Both the position numbers and the translations under genes were made by a program. The notes beneath the pieces are model-generated. The model was not told where the DNA came from. It saw only the letters and a program-made list of their open reading frames with translations, and made no database searches. Shown piece after piece: positions 1 to 13,000 of a stretch of DNA of 64,000 nt. Origin of the DNA: Morinoia aosen (Eukaryota > Arthropoda > Malacostraca > Amphipoda > Talitridae); the NCBI GenBank assembly GCA_030386875.1, contig CM059578.1, forward strand, positions 24,723,009 to 24,787,008, in the 5' to 3' direction. Position 1 is the first letter of the stretch; each line of letters begins with the position of its first letter.

Positions 1-169
1 TTCACCAAATGAATAACCAGGTTTTACTTTTACTACAAGAAACGTGAATCTAACGTTCTCTCAACACTGATGTTCAGAAGCCACATCAGGGCGCTAGCAG
101 AAGACGCAAAATTACTTTCCCAAGTATGCAATATCATCACCAGCTATTGTACATGAACATTATGATGGA

Positions 170-279
170 CGTTAAACTAAATAATAAAAATATTAGCGCT
201 TATTTTACAACCTCCTGTTCCTTCTATCTCATATGCTTACAGTTGCTTTCGGTAACAGAGGATTCATGAACGATTTTAA
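170..279. repeat. Dispersed repeat, copy 1
   Basis: This roughly 110-bp stretch matches 5704-5815 in the same orientation, with shared runs such as ttaaactaaataataaaa and cctgttccttctat. Both copies lie in non-coding parts of the monooxygenase gene. No terminal repeats or coding potential are visible, so its class is unknown. Confidence 0.6.
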
Positions 280-302
280 TTAGAATAGGAAGCGCAAATT
301 TT

Positions 303-768
303 CCACAGGACTTCCATCACCCACAAGGTTTCCAAAGGACTTTCATCACCCTCCAAGTTTCCAAAGGACTTCCATCACCCTCAAAGTTTCCAAAGGACTT
401 CCATAACCCACAAAGTTTCCAAAAACTTCCATCACCCTCAAAGTTTCCAAAGGACTTCTATCATCGATAAATTTTCCAGAAGACTTCCATCCCCCTCGAA
501 GTTTCCAGAAGACTTCCATTACCCACAAAGTTTCAAAAAGACTTTCATCACCCATAAAGTTCCACAGGACTTGCATCACCCTCAAAGTATACAAAGGACT
601 TCCATCACCCACAAAGTTCCACAGGACTTCCATCACCCACAAAGTTTCCAATGGACTTCCATCACCCACATAGTTTCCAAAGGACTTCCACCACCCTCAA
701 AGTTTCCAATGGACTTCCATCACCCACAAAGTTTCCAAAGGACTTCCATCACCCCCACCCTGCAATAT
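303..768. repeat. 29-bp minisatellite (about 16 units)
   Basis: Tandem units of the type aaagtttccaaaggacttcc followed by atcaccctc or atcacccac, about 29 bp each, with point differences and small indels. It lies in the intron that follows exon 7 of the minus-strand monooxygenase gene and begins about 60 bp from the donor site. A degenerate unit continues to within a few bases of that donor. Open frames through it on both strands are products of the repeat and are not genes. Confidence 0.9.
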
Positions 769-829
769 CGTCACTCATGAAAATTGGATGTGTAAAGTTT
801 CCAAATGACTACCATCACCCACAACTCAC

Positions 830-1005
830 CCAAATAATGAGCATGCAAGAAGACCATGAAGACTTTGACCCCGCTGGGTGGCAGAGCGTCCCTGGTGCAG
901 TGCTCGGAGCAGTGTCCCGCAGTCACCCAGGCGGGTACCCGCGGCGGGATCGTCAGGCCGAAGTTGATGGCGTGACCGATCCCAAAATTTCCGGCTTCGT
1001 TTGGT
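830..1005 (-). CDS. Exon 7 of DBH/MOXD-like monooxygenase (CuM half)
   Basis: Encodes about 58 residues starting after a tag acceptor and ending before a gtgagt donor (bases 829-824). It contains LTIPP, a C-x3-C pair (GHCSEHC) and, near the end, LHAH. In this family the H-x-H pair binds the catalytic CuM copper. The exon starts with one base that completes the Arg codon split by exon 6 and ends in phase 1, so the next exon lies beyond the left edge. The acceptor choice is fixed by phase and by the continuity YTDELR-PNEAGNFGIG. Confidence 0.88.
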
Positions 1006-4000
1006 CTATTTCGTCCATTATACGAAATCAAACAAAGATAATGGTCAGTTTTGTCAACAAAACGGAACCAAACATCGATAATTTAATACATGGATATATG
1101 GTCAGGCCGAAGTTGATGGCATGACCAATCCCGAAATTGCCGGCTTCGTTTGGTCTGCTTCGTCAACAATACATATCTAAACAAAGATAATTTCATACAT
1201 GAACATATATAAATGGTTTACCTTTCGCCAATTCGAATTATAAATAAGAGTGCGAAGAAACACGTCTCTTCCATTAACACGTGTTTCTTTGCGCTTATAT
1301 TTATAATTTAATACGTTTGTGGAAGGCTATAAAAAGGGAAAAGAATCATGTGGCGTGTATCACCAGTCGTGGATAGTCTAACATGTTTCGTAAAAAGATG
1401 CGCTCTGGGAAATAAAGGCTTACAACCGTGAGTTCTCAAATCCATTATTTTTCACGAAGTACAGTAAGTGTAGCATAACTTTTTTTCTAGGTACTACGTT
1501 GTTTTTACTTCAATTTTTTTGCCATTCTCTCCCAAAGCATGAGAATTTTTTCGCATCTGAACATGAAGGAAGTATTCAACATGTGGGAATTATTAGCAAT
1601 TGTTTCTACTATCAAGACCCTTGCTAAATATTTCTACGTTGTAACATTAATATGTAAAAACATCAACTGAGTGAAAATATTTAAGCGGCTTGAGAGATAC
1701 GACAGGAGCGACATCACCTATGTACACATTTATACATGTACACCCCAATATACATGTACACCCCAATTCTTCTCGGGGATGAACATCCGGTTGAGAATCA
1801 AGGAATCGGCATTGAAGGCTCTATTCCTTAATTTCCTGAATTCTCAGTCTTCCGGATATAACAATTTGCATGTGATGCAAATCAGAAAGAGAAATTATAC
1901 ACTCGTATTAAAAAACTGAATCAAAAACCAAAAGAATGCAATCGATTTAAAAGAAGAGAGAAATAATATGTTAACAAAGAGGGACCGATATAATAAGAGA
2001 CTGAGGGACTGATACAATAAGAAAGGAATTGAGGGACTTATATATTAAGAAAGAAAGAAACTGAGGAACTGATAGAATAAGAAAAAGGCTGAGAGACTCA
2101 TAATGATAAGAAAAAGACCGAGGGACTGATATAATAAGAAAGAGACTGAGGGACTGATTTGATAAGAAGGCGACTTAGGGACTGTTATAATAAGAAAGTG
2201 ACTGACACAATAAGACATAAAACAAGTTGCGTCTCGTTTAACGCACCTCGATCGCTCGTATGCACCAAGACGCACCTGAGCTCGTCTGTATAATAAATGT
2301 CCATCCCCCAAGCCACAGACACGTCTTGCTTCAGGTGCGGGTTGTCGTAGTGGGTCTGGAAAAGAATATAATCCGCCCCTCCGTGCCTCTCCCCCAGTGG
2401 CACCCCTACATTGGTTGGCAGTAGTTCTCCCTGGTGATGAGAATTGAAGAGCAACATTAGCATTTGTGTTATTAAAATTTTCTATCATTCACAATGGAGT
2501 TTTCACTCACTCTTCTCTCGCTCGTCGGCAATGAACGTGCTTTGTGATAAATTTTCAAGCTATAGCGCCCCCTGGTGACGAGAATAGTAGAGAAGCATTG
2601 GCAGTATTTCATTACAATTGTCATCATTTATACTGGAACTCGTACTGAATCATTTATACTGAAGACGTCATGCTGCACTTTTCACTCAGCCTTCTCTCCC
2701 TACTCGGCAATGAACGTGCTTTGCGATCAATTTTCAACCCATGGAATTTCAGTTCAAGCACGCTAATTTCAACAGAATTTCCCAATTATTTTAAGCTTAA
2801 CCCGACATATCTCATGTATCTTCTACATCACAAATAACACTGAGGTAACCATGAGTTATTCTGTAAGGCAAAGGCCTACAGACTGAATTCCTTAAACTGA
2901 AAAGGTATTCGTTTGCGCTCAACTCAACATACCATCGTTCGGCTTAACTAAAAGATATATCAGTGTTTGTTTCTCAGAAACACTTTTGGAAAGTAACTCT
3001 TCAAACCATACCATGAATCTGTGAACAACTATTCTTATTTACCACTGTTTGTACGATAACTGTAATTAATTTTAATTCCCGAGTTTAATATCAAATGGAT
3101 CACCTGACAATTTTTTTTTCGGCAACTAAGCTCAGCCAATTTTCACACTCGCACATGAGTCTATCCGATACAACCGCGTCATCACTTAAACATTTTCTCG
3201 CAACCCCACAAACCTCGCTTCCAACAACCCAGTTGATGAAGAAAGTTTCGCAAAAGTTGAAATCGTCCGGCATGCCAGGAGTGTAGCATTCATACCCGGG
3301 CTGTCCGACGTACTTCTCATACACCTCCGCCGCGGTCTGCCCGGAGTGAGAGCCGGCACACTCGAACGACACTGAGTGATGCAGGAACTCTCGGGCATTT
3401 TGTCCGTATTCCATGCTGAACTGAGGGGAGATGCAAGGCTGATGAAAATTGCGCATACTTTTAAAGACTGCATTGCGTGAACCTTGGGGATAAGAAAAAG
3501 TATTATGGTATGTTGGATAACGTTTACTTTTCTTTCATGTTAGCCAGTGGTGAGTTTTTCGCGTGCTTTCTACGTTGGCTAAGATTCAAACACCTTTATT
3601 TGCTTATTTTTTGCAAATTTTCTCTGTATTGTCATGGAAATAATGTTAATGGAATTTAGAAAGCTAAAATTAAAGTGACTTAAGGTTATACAGCAGAGGA
3701 GAAGGCATTATACGTGAAAGAAGCGATGCTTCAACAGCATTCAAAAGAGTATTCAAAAAACATCGTTGACTAGATGGACCATCGAATACAAGTTCACAAT
3801 ATTTGCTGTACGAGAACGATTTCATTCGGTTCCTCAACACCATCAAGAACACAAACGTTGAAGTCGTTATTTGCGTAACGAATGGCTCATAATTATTCCT
3901 GAACTTAGTATGATTTAACGGAAAGTTAGTCTTTGAAGCAAGCACCATTCTCGGCGACTGATTCCGCTCTGGAGTCAGATTTCGAACAGCTTACGTCATA

Positions 4001-7000
4001 GTAGCAGCTCAGCTGGCAAATCAAGTTTTTTTAGGTCAACTTAGAACTAATGCAGCGAGTTGAACTGCTTGAACGACGTAAATTGCTTGAAATAGTTCCC
4101 TTGGTCTGAAGAGATATGATTTTATTGCTTAGTAGCGGTATACTAAAGCTGTATTTCAAAATTTCGTCTAGTACTAGCACAAATATAGGAAATATTGCTA
4201 TCGCATCACGAGGGAGGATAAAAACAGCGCTGGGATTTGCGCAGGGCAAAATTTATGCGAGTAAGTGGAGACTCCAGAATTGTGAATGTCAAAATTTCGA
4301 TTAGGGTTGCAAATGAACGTCCCATGAGATCCCTTCATCATCAAAAAAAACACCACGGCCCTCAGCTGGGTATCAATCAGATTGAACATTGATTTAAACA
4401 ATTTAAATAATTTATTTTTGCAAGCAATACATAGGTAGAATCTTTACTTAGAGCTATTATAGTGAAAAGATTGAGATAAAACTATTTGCTGGCCCGTCTA
4501 AGTTCATTGACTTCTATGGTATCCTATGGAAACCTTGTTCTCGTTAACTATTCCGTTTATTGAAGGACACTAAACTTGAACTTTCACTAGACGTACCGGA
4601 AAAATTTTTGGCGCAACAGGATGAAAAAAAGTCTCAATCTGTTTTATTCTTAAGATATCAATGTAAGCGATAACTTCGAACTCAGAAATAGATTTAGGAT
4701 AAGTTTTATTTCCGCGCAATATAATTTTGAGCCATCGAATATAGAAAACCTAGTTATTTCTCAACAGCTAGCTTTCTCAAGTTACATAAATAAGAAAGGA
4801 CATCCGAGACTCTTTTAGAATGCTCCGCAAGAGTTTTGCTTACAGATCTCAGAAGGCCTGTAGTTCCAAGCCTTAATTCCATTGATGTGGAAACTGTATT
4901 ATACTAACGGCTTTTTTATGGTAAGAGAGTTTGAACTTGCTTCTCTTGTTTGTTAAATGATTTTGATGGGCGGTTTGAGAGGATACAAATTGTTTAAGAT
5001 CGTTATTTCTCTCACCGTTCAAGGTTTTATACTTTAAATTACTCAGGGAAAACTGATTGAAATTTGAGAGCTCAAGTATTTCTAAATATTTGAATAATCA
5101 TTTTGTACAGGCATTGTCCGATCAATTTTTTCGCTCTGTTTTTATTTTATATTTTATTTATTATTCGCAGAGTTAGTAGTACACTCGTACAGTTAGAGTC
5201 AGTTCTCTCGGCCAACACTCGATTTTGAGTTCAACTCTAAAGTATTCCAGCAGAAATAGATTTCTCAATCATGAAAATACGAATCTTTCTTTTTGCTCAT
5301 AGTGAGCTGTCAGGCTAATCAACGAGGCGTTTATTTTTAATAAATGATGGAAAGATTGTTGGTATAAACGTTTAATACTAACGCCAAAGATGCTGAAGTG
5401 TAGCAAGCACTGATAAAATAGGTTTTCAACTGATCGTTAGATTAATATTTTTTCTCTATTGTCCTTTTTTAAACGAATACGATAGAATGGCTATCAATTT
5501 ATTGTTGATATGTTTCGTCCTGCGTCATCAGTCATCAGCGTAAGATTCGTTTTTATTGAAGTTAAGAACTGATAGTCTTTTATCTTATCTACATGAAACC
5601 CAATGAATACTCCACTTTTTGAGGTTTAAATTGCAAATAAACATAAGTAGAACATTAGACAAAATGATAAAAAAATTTAGATTGTAAATAAACATAAGTA
5701 GAACATTAAACTAAATAATAAAAGATTTTAGCGCTAATTTCAGAACCTGCTGTTCCTTCTATCCGCTATGGGATCAATTACTGTTGGCAACAAAGGATTC
5801 ATCTCCGATTTTCTTTACAGCGATCATTGCCGCGAGAAATTGGATTAGAACTCATCCCGAACTCGTTCAACACGTCCTTTGAGTTGTTTCAGGCAGGGTT
5901 CAAGCGCGTGACAGCTTTAGCAAAAGCAGAATTCGAACCTGCTATTTTTTACGAAAGACTTCAATTCCTATTCAAGATAAATCATGACGCAATGAAAGCA
6001 GAGTATTCAGAACAGCGGAATTTAATTTATAACATCTACCTACAGAAGAACTTGAATCGTGATTACAAGCTATTGGGAGGCTAAATCGGGCTAAAACTCA
6101 CCCCAATGTACTGATGCTTTTTGTCCATAGGCGGAATTTTCTCGATATGACACCAATAGAAAGTTTTCTTGTCGTTAGGCAGAGCAGTCTCGAGGGAAAC
6201 CCGCCAAGTTTCGTAATTTTCTGATGTCGGTGCGGGCTTGTGGAACGGGAGCAGAGCCAAGGCAAATCTGAGAAGTTTTGCTGTGTAACGTTGTGAGCGA
6301 CTCACTATGTTAACATGATGTCTCCACAAATATAAAAGGGATGTCAGAGGCATAGAGTTACACGGAAAGAACAAAACCCCAGTCCTGGAAATACCTAATT
6401 TTCAGCTCTTGAGAATACAAACAGTAGCATTTTTCATAACTAACTAGTACCTGAATTATAGCTGAAAACAGGGACATAGTCCGCTACTAACATATTAGTA
6501 ACAGACTCTGCTACCGTGACTGAAAGAATACGCAAAAGAGAGCTATAATAAAAAGCGGTCAAATACTATCTAGTGAGTGGAGAAAATTTCTAAAACATGT
6601 AACAAACTACATTTTAAAAGAACTTAAACAAAGATACGTATTAGTAACGGATTATGCTACTGTGACTGAAATTGCAATGCAATTTCAAAAATTTTGGCAA
6701 ATACACTAATTGTTGTCATCGATTCAAACGAAGGGCAGCAAACGGTTGTACTAGAAATAAGCAACGCTCGCCCTTGAAGAAAGAAGGAAATGCTTATATT
6801 TCCTCACCAGTTGCTCTAGGCTTACAGGCCAGCATATGCCAAAAAAAGAAAAACGTATTACTAGCATGCGTATATCTAAAGGGATTTGTATATGCAACAT
6901 ATCAGCTTTTAATAGACAGCACCTTGAGCTGAATTTAGTTTGGGGAAAACATTACAATCTATCCCCTATTTGATTATTTCTCCGTAGAGATACATAATCA

Positions 7001-10000
7001 CGAAAAATTCTTCGTGAACATGCCGTGCGGCTCTATTTCGCATGCAAATTAAGTTTAGAGCATGATTGTTGTACACATTTACAGTATAAGGATTTATATA
7101 GTGTGCCTGGGGAATATTAGCAGCGAAGGACTCCCAGTCCTAACTGAAAACATTTTATAAAGCCTTTCAATCGAGAATTTCCCAACACAATCAAACTTTG
7201 CTTCTTAACTTTCAGTCACGTAGCCTTTCTTAAGTTCACGTGTAGGCCTAATTTGGTTCTTAATTTGCTTTCAATTAGCTTATGCAAGCTTCTTCCAATG
7301 ATTATATCCAGGTCTTACTAAATTCACTCTTAGCCTTTAAGTGCGGCACACTCACCTGATCTGATTTAACTCTTACTTACCTTCTACTCTTAACTCAACT
7401 AACCTATCTCATGTCAGGCCTAATTTAGCTCTTACTTAGCTCTCAAGTCCAGCACATTTATCTGATCTGATTTAACTCTATCCTACCATTTACTCTTAAC
7501 CGAACTAACCTACTCATGTCAGGCCTAATTTAGTTCTTACTTAGCTCTCAAGTCCAACACATTTATCTGATCTGATTTAACTCTATCCTACCATTTACTC
7601 TTAACCGAACTAACCTACTCATGTCAGGCCTAATTTAGCTCTTTCTTAGCCCTCAAGTCCGGCACATTTATCTGATCTGATTTAACTCTATCCTACCATT
7701 TACTCTTAACCGAACTAACCTACTCATGTCAGGCCTAATTTAGCTCTTACTTAGCTCTCAAGACCGACACATTTATCTGATCTGATTTAACTCTATCCTA
7801 CCATTTACTCTTAACCAACTAACCTACCTCATGTCAGGCTTAATTTCTCTCAAGTGCGGCGCATTTATCTGATCAGATTTAACACTTACTCTAACCTACT
7901 ACCGCCAAGTTTCGTAATCTTCTGATGTCGGTGCTGGCTTGTGGAACGGGAGCAGAGCCAAGGTAAATCTGAGAAGTTCTGCTGTGTAGCGTTGTGAGCG
8001 ACTCACTATGTTAACATAATGTCTCTTCAAATATAAAAGAGAGTCAGACGCAAAACTCAACTAACCTATCACACTATATTTAGCTCTCACTTAGCTCCTC
8101 GGTAACGTCCGTGGTACGGGGGAGACCTTCCGGATGGGTCAGCTTCTCCCCAAGCGTAAATGAATCGCGTAGTTTCGTTCTGAAAATAACGAGAACCATA
8201 GGACATGAGTATACTGCGTATGAATATAAAAGTTTGCCTTTTTCTTATCCGAATTATAAATAAAAGTCTTAGGAAACAAGTCTTTAATGTGATCATTATC
8301 TTATCTAGCGTGCTTCGGCATGTACATACATGTGGCTGACACATGCTCTGAGCAACCCGACCTATATATATATCCATGAAATGAAATCACCGATGCCTTT
8401 CAGTTCATTGGAATTGTGAGGGTGATAACCGTCAAAAATTTTGATACTCTAGAACATCCTTACTCTTGCCGCAGTCGACAGACCTGTATCCGTTGTCAGT
8501 GAATGTCTCCATGAAACAATTGAGCTAAAGCTTGTGCCCATTTATTCGATCTGAGGGTAATTTTAATATGAAATGTAGAACGTAAAATATCCTACGAACT
8601 CTAGGACCTCGACTATTTTGTGCCTATTACCTCATCGTAATTTAGTTGCAAGATCTTTTTTCTAGCCTTCATTGCTTGAATATCTTGTGTCTCATGCAAG
8701 ATCCGCCAGATCCCCTTCAAAGTTCGGCAGCCTCATGTCTTGCGAGATCCGTCAGATCCCTTTCACAGTACGGCAGCCTCGTGTCTGTTGCAGGATCTGT
8801 TAGATCCCCTTCACTGTCAGGATACCTCGAGTCAGAGACGATCCTTCTAATTCCTTTACGTAGAGCCCGGTATAATCTGAGTGACGGGATATAACTTATC
8901 CTTGAAGGTCATCCTCGGGTGCGCTTTCTGAGCTGCAGGAACTTTGAGTTTATCGCGGTCACCAAGGTGTGACGAACTGTGCCTTTCTAGGCAATCTCTG
9001 GGCCTTCTCACTTAATTCATACTAAGTTGTATTTTCTTTATATTTCTATTTTTTCTTTTGGTTAAGTTTATACGTATGTGTGATTTTTGAGTCTCCTATC
9101 TTGATGAAAATTATGAAATTAAAACTTCCAGGGGTTGCCACTTTTCCCGAGTGTCACTAACGTTTGTCTTGAACATGTAACTTAGTGTCGAATCAATGAG
9201 CTTATAGAGCATGGAAAATGGTGACAATTGTCCGTTAATCACCATCATCAGAAGCAACTAATTTTAACCGAGTAGGTGTAAAGTGTAAACTCCCAATAAT
9301 GCCATTCGTATACTAAGTTATGAAGTTACTTCAACACAAAACCTCGCATAGCCCCCGACACGCTCACCGTGAGAGGGAAGTCCTGGTGGTCACAGGTGTT
9401 GACGGCCCTCCTGAGGGTGACGACCGTGTGGGTGTCGTTCTCGCTCGCCGCCACCGCTACCCAGTCGCCGTGGTCGTCGATGGGCGGGTTGCTGTGGCCT
9501 TCTCCGTGGCGGTCCTGCACGTACAGGCGGCCGTCCTTCACCCACGCGGTAACTGCGGACAATAAAAACGAGTTCACTCATAATTCAATCATAATTCGTA
9601 ACCCAAATTCTGAGTACGCTGTGACTGCGGAAGATTACAATGAATTCCCTAATATACTTGACTGCACAGCCCAAAATCAGAGCCCTACCTCATTGCTTTA
9701 TTCATTAGAGAATTAAGAGTACAAAATTTAACGGATCCAGGTACAACTTGGCTCTTCACTCTCGAACTGAATTTATAGTTTTGCTTGTAAGCTCAGTTAA
9801 AGAAAAGTGAGGTATTGCTTAATTGCAAATGGTATAACTCGAAAATAATTTTCCAAGAGTTGTTTTTTGAAAGTTTAAACCGAATAATTTGTGCTCAGGC
9901 AGTGACATTGCGTTTATACACCTTGTACTTATACTATCAAAAGTCAATTAAAAATACTTTCAGGAAAATGGGAATTCATGTGTAAAAGAATGGGTAAAAC

Positions 10001-13000
10001 TATCAAAAATACTTTCAGGAGAATAGAAATTCAGTTCCTACACTAATAGAAAAGCAACGAATTTTCCTACACTATTTGAATCAAGCATCAGAATATACAT
10101 GAGCGATGGAGCTACCCATACCTTCCTACACATAAGCTCATTTTACATTTTTTATAGATGCGTGTAAATCATCGAGCCTGGCTGACTTACGAGCCGATGC
10201 TTACGACCATGTCTTAATAAACTCAATCCCTCTTGTCATCTTAACTGCTTCCTTGTTCTATCCTCAATGAATATAAATCATTGAAAAGTTATTCTTCGTG
10301 TTTTCTGCTTAGACCTCTACAGTACACAGACTTTTCATTTTACGCTGTTGCGTCTAAAATAGACAATAACATGTGATACAACGATGCACAGATGCGTAAT
10401 TTAAGTGTAAATAAGGATACAGAAGACGAGAATTACTAATTAGAAGAGGCAATTTTAACATTTTAGTTGGTTGTGAAGAAAATAACTCTTTGCCCAAAAT
10501 CAAAAAACAACTTCAGACCAGAGACCTCATCTGACCTAAAAATCTCAGTACCTCAAAATAAATGAGCTTTCACCTTGTGAAAAAAATTGAATGTCTGGAA
10601 ATTAGAATTGGTTTGATAAAACAGCAAGTTTGATTTTAAACTCGGTCCGCCTACTTGCCATGGTTTTACTTAACTTTACTTTTTTTTATTCTTTCCAATT
10701 ACAGCCTCTTAACATTCCGATACTCTGACTTTTTAAAGAACGCATAATTTGTTCAAAGACCAGAAAGACGTATTCTATTTAAGCAGTTTTCTTTGATGCG
10801 CATTCGTTCGCCCTCAACACAACGCACACCGTCACTGTTTTGTTACTGATGTCTTGGACTTTAAATTCTGTTTTTGAGGTAGAAATGCTTTTGTCCCTTT
10901 TATTTTTTCTCCGTGGTATAACAAAAACTGTTCAGTTGAAATCTACAAGAGCCTTTAATGCGTCTACCACTTCTTGGAACGCTGAGAAATACTTAACGGC
11001 CGGCAATCGTATCCGTCCAGTCCATGAAATGAAGGAACACCGCATTCTGAGATATACTTTGAGGGTATCTGCAGCACTGAGCATTGTTTGAATCCGACGT
11101 GTTTACTTAGAGTTGTATTTTAAACAGAATTGGTTCTTTTGTAACAGAAACTACAAATTAGTACTTGTATGATATTTCTTCTAGAAAACTCCGAATGGTA
11201 TAGTAATTTATACGGTGAGCAAATGATGGAAATTATTATGATGTTACTTTATTCATAATTGTAATATTTGGCTTGACAAATGTGTTAAAGAAAGATCAAT
11301 CAATAAATTAGTCCTGAACATAATGGTTATGCCTTGATACCATACATAATCCTATTTACTGGTGTGTATAATTTTGGTCACCATAGTTTTTACTACCGTA
11401 CAATGATTATAACTATTGAAGGAGGTGAGGTATAGTAATTTGTAGGGTTCAGAGAAAATTTCATCGTGTTGGCATTTTCTGTTCGTAGAAGCTTCTTCCT
11501 CACCACATTGATTATGTAATGGGGAAGAATGCCATTGTGTCGAATGATAAAAATTATTATTATCAATGAGGGCGAAACGTTCCAAATATTTACGTTCCTT
11601 GACTTTCTTAAATGAGAAAATGATCTCATTAAAGACGAGTTCCTTGCACTTATATTTTTAATTCAACTTTGCAACAGGCACTATATATACCTATTATTAG
11701 CACTGTTCTATATTTTATACCGCAATGAGGGACAGTTCTCTCACCGATGTCAGCGCCGTCCATGGCGCCGTTGCTGCTGATGCCGAAGCCTATCCAGCCG
11801 AGCGTCTGAGCCTCTATTGTGAACGTCACTTCCTGAAAGAAAAACAAGCCAGACAGTCAAACTCGTTAACAAAGTTATGAATCTTCTAACGCATCAAATT
11901 AGTTGAAATTTTTATGTTTACCTATGCTAAAAAAGCAAACTGGAGCGTATATATTTTGTGAGTATTTTTATATGTTTACCTATGAGCTAGAAGAACAAAC
12001 TGAAGCGTATATATTTTGTGAGTATTTTTATATGTTTACCTATGCTAGAAGAACAAACTGAAGCGTTTATATATTTTGTGAGTATTTTTATATGTTTACC
12101 TATGCTAGAAGAACAAACTGAAGCGTATTTATTTTGTGAGTATTTTTATATGTTTACCTATGCTAGAAGAACAAACTGAACAAACCGTCTTTCGGAGTAG
12201 AAAAACCCTCCATGAAATGCAATTAAATGCCTGTTCCAATTCCATTTCCTTCTTTAAAATAGTATTACTTCTATCAGTACTTTTCACTTTTGTATTTTTT
12301 GCACTTCCTTTTCTAGTCTTGATTAAATTTTGAGCGTGATATATTCAATGCAGCTATTCCATTACCTCACATATATATATATATATATATATATAAGACA
12401 TTTTTTAGAACGTTTTTACGTTCAAATAAAAAAAATCGTACTAATTCGTTCAGATTGGGCTTTTAAATAATTAATTCTAATTAAATATTATTGTCAAAAT
12501 ATAATTTGTCTTCTGCTTCTCTGGAAATTTGTTTAGCATTCACAAGCTCTCACTTATCATATTATTGAAGAAGGTTGCGACGAACTACAAAATATGCTAA
12601 CTAAAGCAAACTCCTCGTAAATTAGCAAAGAAAATTTACGAGGAGTTTGCTTTAGTTAGCATATTTTGTAGTTCGTCGCAACCTTCTTCAATAATATGAT
12701 AAGTGAGAGCTTGTGAATGCTAAACAAATTTCCAGAGAAGCAGAAGACAAATTATATTTTGACAATAATATTTAATTAGAATTAATTATTTAAAAGCCCA
12801 ATCTGAACGAATTAGTACGATTTTTTTTATTTGAACGTAAAAACGTTCTAAAAAATTTCTTACCGACGACACTGGTAAGAGAAAAATTACTTTAAATGCA
12901 TTTTTACACGTACATTTTACTTTGCTGAACTGATTAGACGTTTTCTGGTTTTTATTCTGACTGAAAACTCAAAACGATTGAATGAGTAGCACTGTAGGGA

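Noticed and set aside
346..780. Open frames with repeated GDGSPLETL or HHPQSF peptides
   Set aside because: They are products of the 29-bp minisatellite; the unit is not a multiple of three and the frames drift.
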